A stretch of 64,000 bases of DNA from Massilia sp. IC2-477 (lineage in GTDB: Bacteria > Pseudomonadota > Gammaproteobacteria > Burkholderiales > Burkholderiaceae_D): the NCBI RefSeq assembly GCF_020707265.1, contig NZ_JAJFEQ010000008.1, positions 124,001-188,000 on the forward strand, written 5' to 3'. Below are positions 17,186-24,947 of the stretch, piece after piece. Under the pieces are notes generated by a model, which had not been told where the DNA came from, searched no databases, and saw only the letters and a list, made by a program, of their open reading frames with translations. The number at the start of each line of letters is the position of its first letter. The first letter of the stretch is position 1. Position numbers and translations under genes: made by a program.

Positions 17186-17965
17186 ATGCCGGCGTCGCAC
17201 CGCCTGATCTTCCGACTCTCGTTCGGACACGCGTTTTTCTCCGACGGGGTGTTGCGCGAATTGCGGATCGTGCCGGTGCCGTCCTGCTTCGACAGGCTGC
17301 GCCGCGCCGGGCTGGTGTTGCGTCCGCTGGAAGACGGCATCGCCGTGTACGCGGACGACAGCGCAATCGGACGGCTGCGCCGCCATGTCGATGCGGCCGG
17401 CGGCTCGCTCGGCATGGCATTCCAGGTTTTTTTCACCGATCCGCACTTCTTCGACTACACGACCCCGGCCTGGCCGAGCGGCAAGCTGCTGTTCCTGGAC
17501 ACCGCCGATTCGGTGACGGATGAGAGCGGACGCCGGGTCGTGCATGCCACGCCTTTCGTCGACGCATCCGCCTTCCTGGAGCGCGACCACGCCAGGCTCG
17601 GGGGCATCCTGGGTGAGCGCGTGCTGGCTCCGACCCCGGCCATGGTGATCCAGGTGGCGGTCACCCCTGCTCTGCTCGACGTCGTCGATGTCCGCCAGCG
17701 CCACTTCCACATCCGCTTCGACACCGGCGGCAAGCGACCCAAGGACGAGAGGGCCGGCACGGGCGAGCACCGTGGCGGGAATGACGGAGCGCCTGGTGGC
17801 GCGGGCTTCTCGCGGTTTGCCGTGGCCAACATCGCCGATCACCGGCGCGCGCATGTGTTCCCGCCGAAGGGCGCCATGCTGGCGCGCGAAGTCGCATCGC
17901 CGCGCCTGCGGCCGCGTCAGTGTGGGCCGGCGGCCGAACGCATTTCCGCTGCAGGCGCGAGCTAG
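17186..17965 (+). CDS. Hypothetical protein, possibly degraded at the C-terminus
   Basis: Not recognised. ATG 17186 has AAAGG 8 nt upstream; the frame could also open at 17159. The first 190 residues look like a genuine folded protein (RLIFRLSFGHAFFSDGVLRE, then FQVFFTDPHFFDYTTP, then RQRHFHIRFD). From about residue 190 the frame turns into Gly/Arg/Lys-rich sequence (TGGKRPKDERAGTGEHRGG) before partly recovering (FAVANIADHRRAHVF), which suggests one or more frameshifts. The N-terminal pattern recalls proteins encoded beside phage-tail-like sheath genes, but this is memory of a pattern, not a match. A long antisense frame over the same DNA has no recognisable sequence. Confidence 0.5.
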   Translation: MPASHRLIFRLSFGHAFFSDGVLRELRIVPVPSCFDRLRRAGLVLRPLEDGIAVYADDSAIGRLRRHVDAAGGSLGMAFQVFFTDPHFFDYTTPAWPSGKLLFLDTADSVTDESGRRVVHATPFVDASAFLERDHARLGGILGERVLAPTPAMVIQVAVTPALLDVVDVRQRHFHIRFDTGGKRPKDERAGTGEHRGGNDGAPGGAGFSRFAVANIADHRRAHVFPPKGAMLAREVASPRLRPRQCGPAAERISAAGAS

Positions 17966-18079
17966 GGCATCGCCCGAACAGGCAGGAAAACGGGCGGCTG
18001 TTTCCGGGCCAAGGGGTTCCGCATGAGGTTAAAATGACAATCTGCACAGCTTGCAACCCCGTGTACATTGTCAGGCCCC

Positions 18080-19573
18080 ATGACCAACACCGACTTTACG
18101 CTGACGTCCCCGCTCGGCGACCTGGCCAGCGCAGGCAAACCCCTGCTGGCCCTGACCATCGTCTGGCACCCCGAGCGCGCCCGTGTCGGTGAACAGTTCA
18201 TCGGCGCGACCGGCGGCGACATCGTCGAACTGAATCGCTTCGCTCCCGCCTTCATGCACCCCGGCGGCTCCGGCCTGCCCCTCGGCCACGGCGGGGTGTC
18301 GCGCCAGCCGCTGCGCCTGGCGCGCGACGAGCACGATGGGGTGGCCATGACGCTGCCCGCCAGCGCGATGGTGGTCGAAGTCAACGGCCAGGTCGCGACA
18401 GGGTCGCTGTACTTCAGCGCCGCCGAGGTGGCAAGCGGCCAGGTCCTGAGCCTGGGCCGCGCCGTCGTGCTGTGCCTGCACTGGATGACGCGCCTGCCCA
18501 CGCTGGACGCCGTGCCCGGCCTGCATGGCGTCGGCAGCGCCGGCCTTAGCGTGCGCGAGCAGATCCGCATGGTGGCCCGTACCAGCCTGCCGGTGCTGCT
18601 GCTGGGCGAAACCGGTACCGGCAAGGAGATCGCCGCGCGCGCCATCCACGCCCTGAGCGACCGCGCGGAAGCGCCGCTGGTCGCCGTCAACATGGCGGCA
18701 TTGGGCGAGCCGCTGGCGGCGACCTCGCTGTTCGGCGTGGCCGAAGGCGCGCAGGCCTCGCGCGAAGGCCTGTTCGCGCAGGCTGACGGGGCCACGCTCT
18801 TCCTCGATGAAATCGGCAGCACGCCGGCGGCCATGCAGCCCATGCTGCTGCGGGTGCTGGAAGGGGGCGACTATCGGCCGGTCGGCGCGGCCCGAGACCG
18901 CCATTCGTCGGCGCGCCTGATCGCCGCGTCCGACCAGGACCTCGATGGCGCCGCCTTCAACCAGGCCTTGCTGCACCGCCTGGCGGGCTTCGTGATCCGG
19001 ATGCCGCCGCTGCGGGCGCGGCGCGAGGATATCGGCGTCCTGATCGTGGAGCTGTTGCGCGAGCAGGGCATCGAGGCAGCGTTGCCGGCGGCGCTGGTGG
19101 CGGAACTGGCGAGCTATGACTGGCCGGGCAATGTGCGCCAGCTGGCGCACGTGCTGCAGCGCGCGGCGCTGATACTGAATTCGGGCGCGACGCCGACCCT
19201 GGCGCAGCTGGTGCGCAGCCCCCGGCCGCAGATGCAGGCGCAACCGGCGCCGGCGCCAACGCAGGCACCGGCCACCGAGGCGCCGGCTGCACGCCGGCGG
19301 CCGTCCGCGCTGTCGGACGGCGAAGTGCTGGAAGCGATGACCGCGAACGACTGGAACATCCAGGCCGCAGCTGGGGCGCTGGGCATCTCGCGCCCCAGCC
19401 TGTACAAGCTGCTGGAAGACCATCCCGACATCCGGCGCGCCGAGACCATCCCTGAAGACGACATCGCCCGCGCAATGAGCCAGTGCGCGGGCGATGTGGA
19501 GCGCTGTGCGGCGCTGCTGCGCACACCGGCGGAAGCCTTGCGGCGCCGCTGGCGGCTGCTGCGGCCGGACTAG
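18080..19573 (+). CDS. FHA-AAA+ enhancer-binding-type regulator lacking GAFTGA
   Basis: 497-residue transcription regulator: an FHA-like phosphopeptide-binding domain (about residues 20-125, LGHGGVSRQPLRL), an AAA+ domain of the sigma-54 activator family (Walker A GETGTGKE, Walker B LFLDEIG, then the WPGNVRQL C-box), a Pro/Ala-rich linker and a C-terminal Fis-type helix-turn-helix (NIQAAAGALGISRPSLYKLL), with a second Fis-like copy at the end (VERCAALLRTPAEALRRRW). The sigma-54 contact loop that normally reads GAFTGA is shortened to GAQASR (SLFGVAEGAQASREG, near 18724-18770), so ordinary sigma-54 activation is doubtful. ATG 18080 preferred over TTG 18068. Convergent with a kinase gene unit; FHA suggests response to Thr phosphorylation. 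Confidence 0.87.
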   Translation: MTNTDFTLTSPLGDLASAGKPLLALTIVWHPERARVGEQFIGATGGDIVELNRFAPAFMHPGGSGLPLGHGGVSRQPLRLARDEHDGVAMTLPASAMVVEVNGQVATGSLYFSAAEVASGQVLSLGRAVVLCLHWMTRLPTLDAVPGLHGVGSAGLSVREQIRMVARTSLPVLLLGETGTGKEIAARAIHALSDRAEAPLVAVNMAALGEPLAATSLFGVAEGAQASREGLFAQADGATLFLDEIGSTPAAMQPMLLRVLEGGDYRPVGAARDRHSSARLIAASDQDLDGAAFNQALLHRLAGFVIRMPPLRARREDIGVLIVELLREQGIEAALPAALVAELASYDWPGNVRQLAHVLQRAALILNSGATPTLAQLVRSPRPQMQAQPAPAPTQAPATEAPAARRRPSALSDGEVLEAMTANDWNIQAAAGALGISRPSLYKLLEDHPDIRRAETIPEDDIARAMSQCAGDVERCAALLRTPAEALRRRWRLLRPD

Positions 19574-19584
19574 CCCGGGCCGGC

Positions 19585-19953
19585 TCAGGTCGAGCCGACG
19601 TCCAGCTCCGGATCGGGCAGGAAGTAGAAGTTGCTCACTCCCTGCTTGTCGGTCGTGCTGAAGGCGATCGAGAAACCGTAGAAGCCTTCGTTCTGGACCT
19701 TCACTTTCGAGCCCTGCACCAGCGGGATCTGGGTCTGGTTGAATGGCGAGATCGCTTCCGCCGGCTTGCGCGGTCCGGCGAACAGCATGGCGCTCGACAG
19801 CTCGACGGCCGGCGAGTCGGGGATGCGGAAACCAAAGGTCAGCGTATCGCCGACCTGCGCGTTGATCAGCGCTTCGATCTTGTCGTCGATGCTCCAGGTT
19901 GCCATCGGGTTGCCGGGATTGAATTGGATAGTGATGTTGTAGTTGCTTGCCAT
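19585..19953 (-). CDS. Small hypothetical protein downstream of Ser/Thr kinase
   Basis: 122-residue protein with no signal peptide, no Cys and no membrane segment, rich in short alternating hydrophobic stretches (YNITIQFNPGNP, DTLTFGFRIPDSP, YGFSIAFSTT), as in a beta-sandwich. The ATG at 19953 lies 13 nt after the kinase stop with a GAAAGAGA ribosome site; the longer reading to 20103 would overlap the kinase and is rejected. The family is not recognised. Tight coupling to the kinase suggests a substrate or effector of that kinase, which is inference only. Confidence 0.75.
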   Translation of the reverse strand: MASNYNITIQFNPGNPMATWSIDDKIEALINAQVGDTLTFGFRIPDSPAVELSSAMLFAGPRKPAEAISPFNQTQIPLVQGSKVKVQNEGFYGFSIAFSTTDKQGVSNFYFLPDPELDVGST

Positions 19954-19966
19954 GGTCTCTTTCAGT

Positions 19967-22165
19967 TCACTTCGTCGTGAGTGCTGTTGCAGCACGCTGG
20001 AGGCCGAGCGCAGCGGCCCGGACATAACGCTCGTCGCGGCGCAGGTCCACCAGGTCGGGTTCGGCGTCGATGAACTTGACCGGATAGCCGAGGCGACGGG
20101 CATTATTGATGGCGGTGACAGCGGCGTCGCGCTGGCCGAGCAATTCGTAGGCGAGGCCGGCGCGGAACTGCACGTCGGCGCTGTTCGGGGCCAGGGCCAG
20201 CGCCCGCGGCAGCAGCCTGCCTGCGTCCTGCTCGGCCCTGACGCGTGCGGCGTACAGGGCCATGCGCGAGACCAGCAGCACGTCGTCGGGCGCGCGCGCC
20301 AGGCGCGGCGCCAGCAGCGCGCGCGCTTTTTCGTAGGCGGCGCGCGCTTGCGCCTCGCGGCCCGGGATCCAGTTCAGGGTGTCGGCCAGGTCGGCCCAGC
20401 GCTGGTAGTCGCCGGGCGCGCCGCGCGTGGGCGAGACCGCGTTCTCGAAGGCGGCGGCGGCGCCGACGTAGTCCTGGCGCAGGAACAGCGCATTGCCCAG
20501 GTTGGTGTAGAGCTTGGCGTTGGGCCGGATCTGCAGGCCCTGCTGCAGCACCTGCAGGGCTTCCTCGTCGCGGTTCTGGCGCAGCAGCGCCGCGTTCAGG
20601 TTGGCGTAGGCGATGACCGCGTCCGGCTGCACGGCGATGCTGCGCCTGAATGCGCGCTCGGCCGCCGCATAGTTGGCCTGCTCGTATTCGACGCTGCCCT
20701 GTTCATCGCTGAACACGCGCTCCTGCGGGAAGCGCGCCGTGGCCTCGAGCAGCTTCGCGCGCGCCTCGTCGTAGCGGTGGGCGCGGCGCAAGGCCGCGGC
20801 CTGGCCGTACCAGCCGAAGAAACTGCCCGGGTCGAGGCGCAGTCCCTCGGCATGGGCCTGCAGCGCTTCGTCGCGCTTGCCCTGCATGTCGAGCACCCAG
20901 CCGCGCGCGATGTGGCTCAGGGCCAGCTGCTCGTTGAGCTGGGTGGCGCGCTGGGCGCTGGCATCGGCGCGCTTGAGCCAGGTCTCGTCGCTCTTGTCGG
21001 TCTGGTAGCGCAGCGCGTACATCAGCGACATTCCGGCCGCCGCCGCGGCGCTGTCCGGCTGGCGTTCCAGGACACGGCGGAAATGGCTTTCAGCCTTGTC
21101 CAGGCTCCCCGGACGGTCGAACAGCTTCACGGCCGCCAGCCCCTGTTCTATCTCGAAGGACTCGGAGAAGGGCGCCAGCGCCGACCCGAGCGCCGCCAGG
21201 CGCGGCGCAGCGACCCAGCCGGCGGCGCCCAGCAGCGTCACCGACAGCGCGCCGGCGAGAAGATAGCGCGCGCGCTTCGACAATGGTGCTCTGGCCGGCC
21301 GCGTAGCCGGCGCAAGCGGGGCGTCCAGCTCCGCCAGCCGGGCCAGCACCTCGCCCATGCCGGCCAGTCGCCCTTGCGGCTGGCGCGCCGTCATCGCGCG
21401 GATCAGGGCGATCAACTGTGGACTGGCATCGGGCGGATAGCTCCAGCCGTCGGACGAGGTCTGGACCTGGGCTGCCGCCAGCGCCAGGCCGTCGAGCGCG
21501 GCGAAAGGCCGGGCGCCTGCGACCAGTTCATACAGGATCAGGCCAAGGGCGTACACGTCGGCCTGCGGCGAGAGCGGTGCGCCGAGCATGCGCTCCGGCG
21601 CCATGTAGGCGATCGTGCCTTGCAGCGTGCTGGTCGGCAGCGCGGCGGTGGCCAGCGGGTCCAGGTCCTGGGCCAGGCCGAAATCGAGCACACGGATCGT
21701 GCCGCCCGGCTCCAGCATCAGGTTCGACGGCTTGAGGTCGCCGTGCACGAGGCCGGCGTCGTGGGCTTCGCGCATGGCTTCTGCGACCTGGCGCGTCCAC
21801 GCCAGCGCATCGGTGCGCGCCACCGGGCCGGCCGCCAGGACCTGCTTCAGGGTTTGGCCCGGCACCAGTTCCATCACGATCGACTGGGTATCGCCGCCGT
21901 CTTCGATCGCATGCACCTTGACGAAGGCGGGATGGCGCAGGGCCGCCGCGACGCGCGCTTCGCGCACGGGGTCGGCGCCGGCGCCCTGCTTGATGCACTT
22001 GACCGCCACCGGGCGGCGCAGCTTGCTGTCCCAGGCCTCGTAGACCTGGCCGAAGCCGCCTTCGCCGAGGCAGTCGCGCAGCTCGTAATGGCCGGGCAGG
22101 GCAGGCGGGCTCGGCGGGGACCCTGCCGATGCGCAGGGGGCGGAAGTCAAGGAAGTATCGGTCAT
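19967..22165 (-). CDS. Ser/Thr protein kinase with TM segment and TPR repeats
   Basis: 732-residue Hanks-type kinase. Residues about 25-285 form the kinase domain: GEGGFGQVYEA glycine loop, VAVKCIKQ lysine, catalytic loop HGDLKPSNLML (HGD instead of HRD, common in bacteria), DFGLAQ and YMAPERM. A single transmembrane helix (LLAGALSVTLLGAAGWVA) follows near residue 310, then a C-terminal region of about ten TPR-like helical pairs ending at the stop, which would lie in the periplasm. ATG 22165 is preferred over TTG 22189. It is followed by a small coupled gene and faces the FHA regulator gene, whose FHA domain is a plausible reader of its phosphorylation. Confidence 0.92.
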   Translation of the reverse strand: MTDTSLTSAPCASAGSPPSPPALPGHYELRDCLGEGGFGQVYEAWDSKLRRPVAVKCIKQGAGADPVREARVAAALRHPAFVKVHAIEDGGDTQSIVMELVPGQTLKQVLAAGPVARTDALAWTRQVAEAMREAHDAGLVHGDLKPSNLMLEPGGTIRVLDFGLAQDLDPLATAALPTSTLQGTIAYMAPERMLGAPLSPQADVYALGLILYELVAGARPFAALDGLALAAAQVQTSSDGWSYPPDASPQLIALIRAMTARQPQGRLAGMGEVLARLAELDAPLAPATRPARAPLSKRARYLLAGALSVTLLGAAGWVAAPRLAALGSALAPFSESFEIEQGLAAVKLFDRPGSLDKAESHFRRVLERQPDSAAAAAGMSLMYALRYQTDKSDETWLKRADASAQRATQLNEQLALSHIARGWVLDMQGKRDEALQAHAEGLRLDPGSFFGWYGQAAALRRAHRYDEARAKLLEATARFPQERVFSDEQGSVEYEQANYAAAERAFRRSIAVQPDAVIAYANLNAALLRQNRDEEALQVLQQGLQIRPNAKLYTNLGNALFLRQDYVGAAAAFENAVSPTRGAPGDYQRWADLADTLNWIPGREAQARAAYEKARALLAPRLARAPDDVLLVSRMALYAARVRAEQDAGRLLPRALALAPNSADVQFRAGLAYELLGQRDAAVTAINNARRLGYPVKFIDAEPDLVDLRRDERYVRAAALGLQRAATALTTK

Positions 22166-22265
22166 TGTCCGGTGTTGAAAACGGATCAACGTACATTACC
22201 GTAATCGTTGCGGTAGCGCAATGACCGATGCTTACAAAGGCTTTCGTTTGTTGTCTGGCCGTCGC

Positions 22266-23426
22266 TTACGGTCGGCTTGCAACGCGCTCCCGGGCAGGCG
22301 TGCTGACAATGCCCGCCACCGCCGCTTCGAATTCGCTCACTTCGAGCATCGCACCATTCTTACGGTATCGGTACACCTTGCCGAGCGCTGACCCAAGCAG
22401 CAAGGCACTCGCCTCGATGCCGGCATCCGTACTTTCCTCAGCCACGAAAATGCACTTCCAAAGGAGGCCATGTTTGGACAGTTGCTCGACTTCCCACAGC
22501 GTGCCGCTCTTATTGGCGGTCAGGTCGACAACGATGAGATCGGTATTCGCGATGAGAAACAGCACGACGCGTTGCCAGAGTCCGTCGCTTGAGCGGATCT
22601 TGCGTATGACGTCGAATATGGAAAAGAAATTCAGGTTATAGCGATTTTTCAGTGCGGCGTATAGTCTACGGAAATGGTGCTCCTTGCGCACGGCAACAAT
22701 CAATGGAGGCAGTCGCACCAGCGGCAAGACCGGAAGCACGAGTGCAGATCCGATAATGCGCCTCGGCGAAAAGGCGTAGATCGTCGAGTTACGCAGGACC
22801 GACTCGTTGATGTGCCGGTCCGAGAGGGTCACGATGTTTCCCCATCCACGCAGGTTCTTCCGTACGAATCTGCGTATCGAGGATGAGATCTTCCTGTCGT
22901 TGAAGGGCCGCAGGAGCAGGATCCTGAGTGGCTGGCGCCATAATATGATTGGTGCAAAAATGGCATACAGCCCGACGAAGAAAAGCAGTGCGTAAGGATC
23001 GGGCGGATCGTCCTGGCGAACCAGCGACTCCAGATCCGGCGCATTCACGCCGAGTTCGTGCGACGCGAGCAGCGCCCTGTTCAGGATGGCGACCTCGTCA
23101 CCGGCTTCCTTTGCCCCTTCGTCATAATCGCTCTTCTCGACGACGCCGAATTCGCCATCCTTCCTGATCATGATTCCGCCATCGGCCAGAAGCCTGTTGA
23201 CTTCCGCCTGATCGAGCAGCTCCGCTCGTTTGGCTTCGCGCTCGGATAAGGAAACCATCGAGAAGGCCCAGACCAGCATGAGGAGCGGAAGAATGAAGCG
23301 TCTGAACAGCCGCATTCTTCGGGCGGCTGCGATATTGCTTGCTGCAGCGGCAGGTTTGCGGAAACTGGGAATTTCCGCAGTGAGGACGTCCGGATCGGGA
23401 CCGTGTGATTCCAGCAGGGCAGACAT
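22266..23426 (-). CDS. Membrane protein with TIR-like C-terminal segment
   Basis: 386 residues, GGGAG ribosome site 7 nt before ATG 23426. Two clear membrane helices (about residues 40-58, LPLLMLVWAFSMVSL, and 145-163, LLFFVGLYAIFAPIILW) flank an acidic soluble loop. The C-terminal half starts with LRILLLRPFNDRK and ends with NTDLIVVDLTANKSGTLWEV followed by WKCIFVAEES. These alternating strand and helix blocks resemble TIR-like and deoxyribosyltransferase-like domains of conflict systems, a comparison by eye. A third hydrophobic stretch (ALVLPVLPLVRLPPLIVAV) lies between. It follows the DUF4071 gene by 68 nt in the same direction. DNA here is less G+C-rich than flanking genes. No enzymatic role can be stated. 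Confidence 0.82.
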   Translation of the reverse strand: MSALLESHGPDPDVLTAEIPSFRKPAAAASNIAAARRMRLFRRFILPLLMLVWAFSMVSLSEREAKRAELLDQAEVNRLLADGGIMIRKDGEFGVVEKSDYDEGAKEAGDEVAILNRALLASHELGVNAPDLESLVRQDDPPDPYALLFFVGLYAIFAPIILWRQPLRILLLRPFNDRKISSSIRRFVRKNLRGWGNIVTLSDRHINESVLRNSTIYAFSPRRIIGSALVLPVLPLVRLPPLIVAVRKEHHFRRLYAALKNRYNLNFFSIFDVIRKIRSSDGLWQRVVLFLIANTDLIVVDLTANKSGTLWEVEQLSKHGLLWKCIFVAEESTDAGIEASALLLGSALGKVYRYRKNGAMLEVSEFEAAVAGIVSTPARERVASRP

Positions 23427-23494
23427 CGCGTATCTCCCGTTTCGTGTTTCGGTGGAGGCTCAGCGGGTCGCGAACCGCCGAGCCGGCTGCACAT

Positions 23495-24727
23495 TCACGC
23501 CTTGGCTTGCATTGCCGTCTGCTTCCCCGTCTTGTATGAGTCGATTTCCCAATCGCTCGCGTTCTGTTCCATGAAGGCGCGTTCCTGGGTCTCGCCGTCG
23601 TTCATCATGCCGAGCGCGAAATAGCAGTTTGCCATGGTTGCATGTATCCACCTCCGGTCCTTTCGATCGGCAAACGATGGACGCGCCATCAGTTCCAACA
23701 GCAACTCGATGACCGCTTTCCTGACTTTCTGCGCCGACATGCGGTCATAAGTCGCCTCGGCGCCGTCGGTCTGGACCTCGGCGCGCAAGTCGTAACACAG
23801 AGCGAGATTCTCGCCGTTGTAATAATCTCGCATCAGCTCGAAGCCGCGACCGTAAAAACGGACCGCCGCGTCCAGGTGCGCGCGGTTCCGGTGCAGCTTC
23901 CACAGGTTCTTTTGGATAGCGCCCGCAAGGCCCAGGGTTTCGGGGTCATTCGAGTGTTCCGGGTCGAGCGCGCCGATGATTTCCTTGGCCTCGAACAGTG
24001 CCGCCGTCTCGCTTGGCATCTTCGATTTGTAGGTTGCCAGCGCCAGCTTCTGGATAAGTGTCGGGTCGTCGGGTTTCAGTTTCCTTGCGGCGGCAAATGC
24101 TTTCGCAGCATCCGCAGGCCGGCTGCTACGCATCGCAAGGTCTCCTTCATTGATGCGGGAACTCAGCTGACACTGCAAGGTCTCTGCTTCGACGAGCCGC
24201 TCTTCATATTCCTCGTCACTCAGGCTTGGTTGACGCAGTTTGGGCAGGAAGGTGTAAACGGGACTATCCGCTTTTTGCTCGGCCATTACCTGCGTAATCA
24301 GGTTCTGGAGGGCTGCGCTTGCACGACGCGCCTCGCGGTTGCCAATATCGGGGCCAAGATGTTCGTAATGCAGCGTGCTGACATGATTGAGATCGAAGGA
24401 CAGTTTTCCAGCCGACTCTTTCATGATGATGGTCGAGCGCGGCCTGAGCGCATGGCGCACTCCTAGTTCGTAAACCGCATTCACGTTGCCGGTCGAGATA
24501 TCGGCAATCACCAGGTCTGCCCGCAACAGCATGTCGTACATCGGAAGATCGATCAGGCCGGAGTGCATGATCTGGTCCGCACGGATGCAGCGCAGTCCTG
24601 CGGCGTCGACTGCGGGACGGATGATGGCGTCGAACGTGGCGTCCAGGTCGAGCGTGCGCCCCGATTCGTAGTCCGTTTTTTTACCAAAGCCCATCACAAC
24701 AAAACACACTTTGCGCTCGTCGCTCAT
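23495..24727 (-). CDS. Deoxyribosyltransferase-like/TIR-like plus DUF4071 (ASK1-like) protein
   Basis: 410 residues from ATG 24727 (AAGG 8 nt upstream). Residues 1 to about 135 form a nucleoside 2-deoxyribosyltransferase/TIR-like domain: VCFVVMGFGKKTDYESGRTL, ADLVIADISTGNVNAVYELG, where the Glu of YELG is the position used for catalysis in this fold. Residues about 170-400 are TPR-like helices with ETLGLAGAIQKNLW and FYGRGFELMRDYYNGENLAL, the hallmark of DUF4071, the TRAF-binding region of the animal stress kinase ASK1 (MAP3K5). ASK1 carries the same domain order before its kinase. Bacterial versions are thought to work in stress or immune signalling. Followed by a membrane-protein gene in the same direction. 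Confidence 0.88.
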   Translation of the reverse strand: MSDERKVCFVVMGFGKKTDYESGRTLDLDATFDAIIRPAVDAAGLRCIRADQIMHSGLIDLPMYDMLLRADLVIADISTGNVNAVYELGVRHALRPRSTIIMKESAGKLSFDLNHVSTLHYEHLGPDIGNREARRASAALQNLITQVMAEQKADSPVYTFLPKLRQPSLSDEEYEERLVEAETLQCQLSSRINEGDLAMRSSRPADAAKAFAAARKLKPDDPTLIQKLALATYKSKMPSETAALFEAKEIIGALDPEHSNDPETLGLAGAIQKNLWKLHRNRAHLDAAVRFYGRGFELMRDYYNGENLALCYDLRAEVQTDGAEATYDRMSAQKVRKAVIELLLELMARPSFADRKDRRWIHATMANCYFALGMMNDGETQERAFMEQNASDWEIDSYKTGKQTAMQAKA

Positions 24728-24947
24728 GTTCATTGCCTTGATTGTCGTTAGCCTTGAGGTAAGCACCCCGCCGGAAACCCGCTGCATTAAAGTTGCACAG
24801 ATAACACTACGCTTTTTTTTGTGCTTGCGCTACCAGCCTCCTGCATTTTCGCAGGCCAGTGCCACGTCCAGGCAGCTCTCGACTCTGCGAGGTGCGTCGA
24901 CACCCTCTTGTGGTCCATAATGGCCGCGTTACCTGGGGAGACAGCAG

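Noticed and set aside
17024..17854. 276-residue minus-strand frame over the hypothetical ORF
   Set aside because: No recognisable strands, helices or motif; the plus-strand frame looks more protein-like in its first two thirds.
18020..18080. TTGCA/GCAC sequences resembling a sigma-54 promoter before the FHA regulator
   Set aside because: The GG/GC pair with 10-nt spacing is not present.
19585..20103. Longer version of the small protein (172 residues)
   Set aside because: Would overlap the kinase C-terminus; the extra N-terminus is Ser/Pro-rich and lacks a ribosome site.
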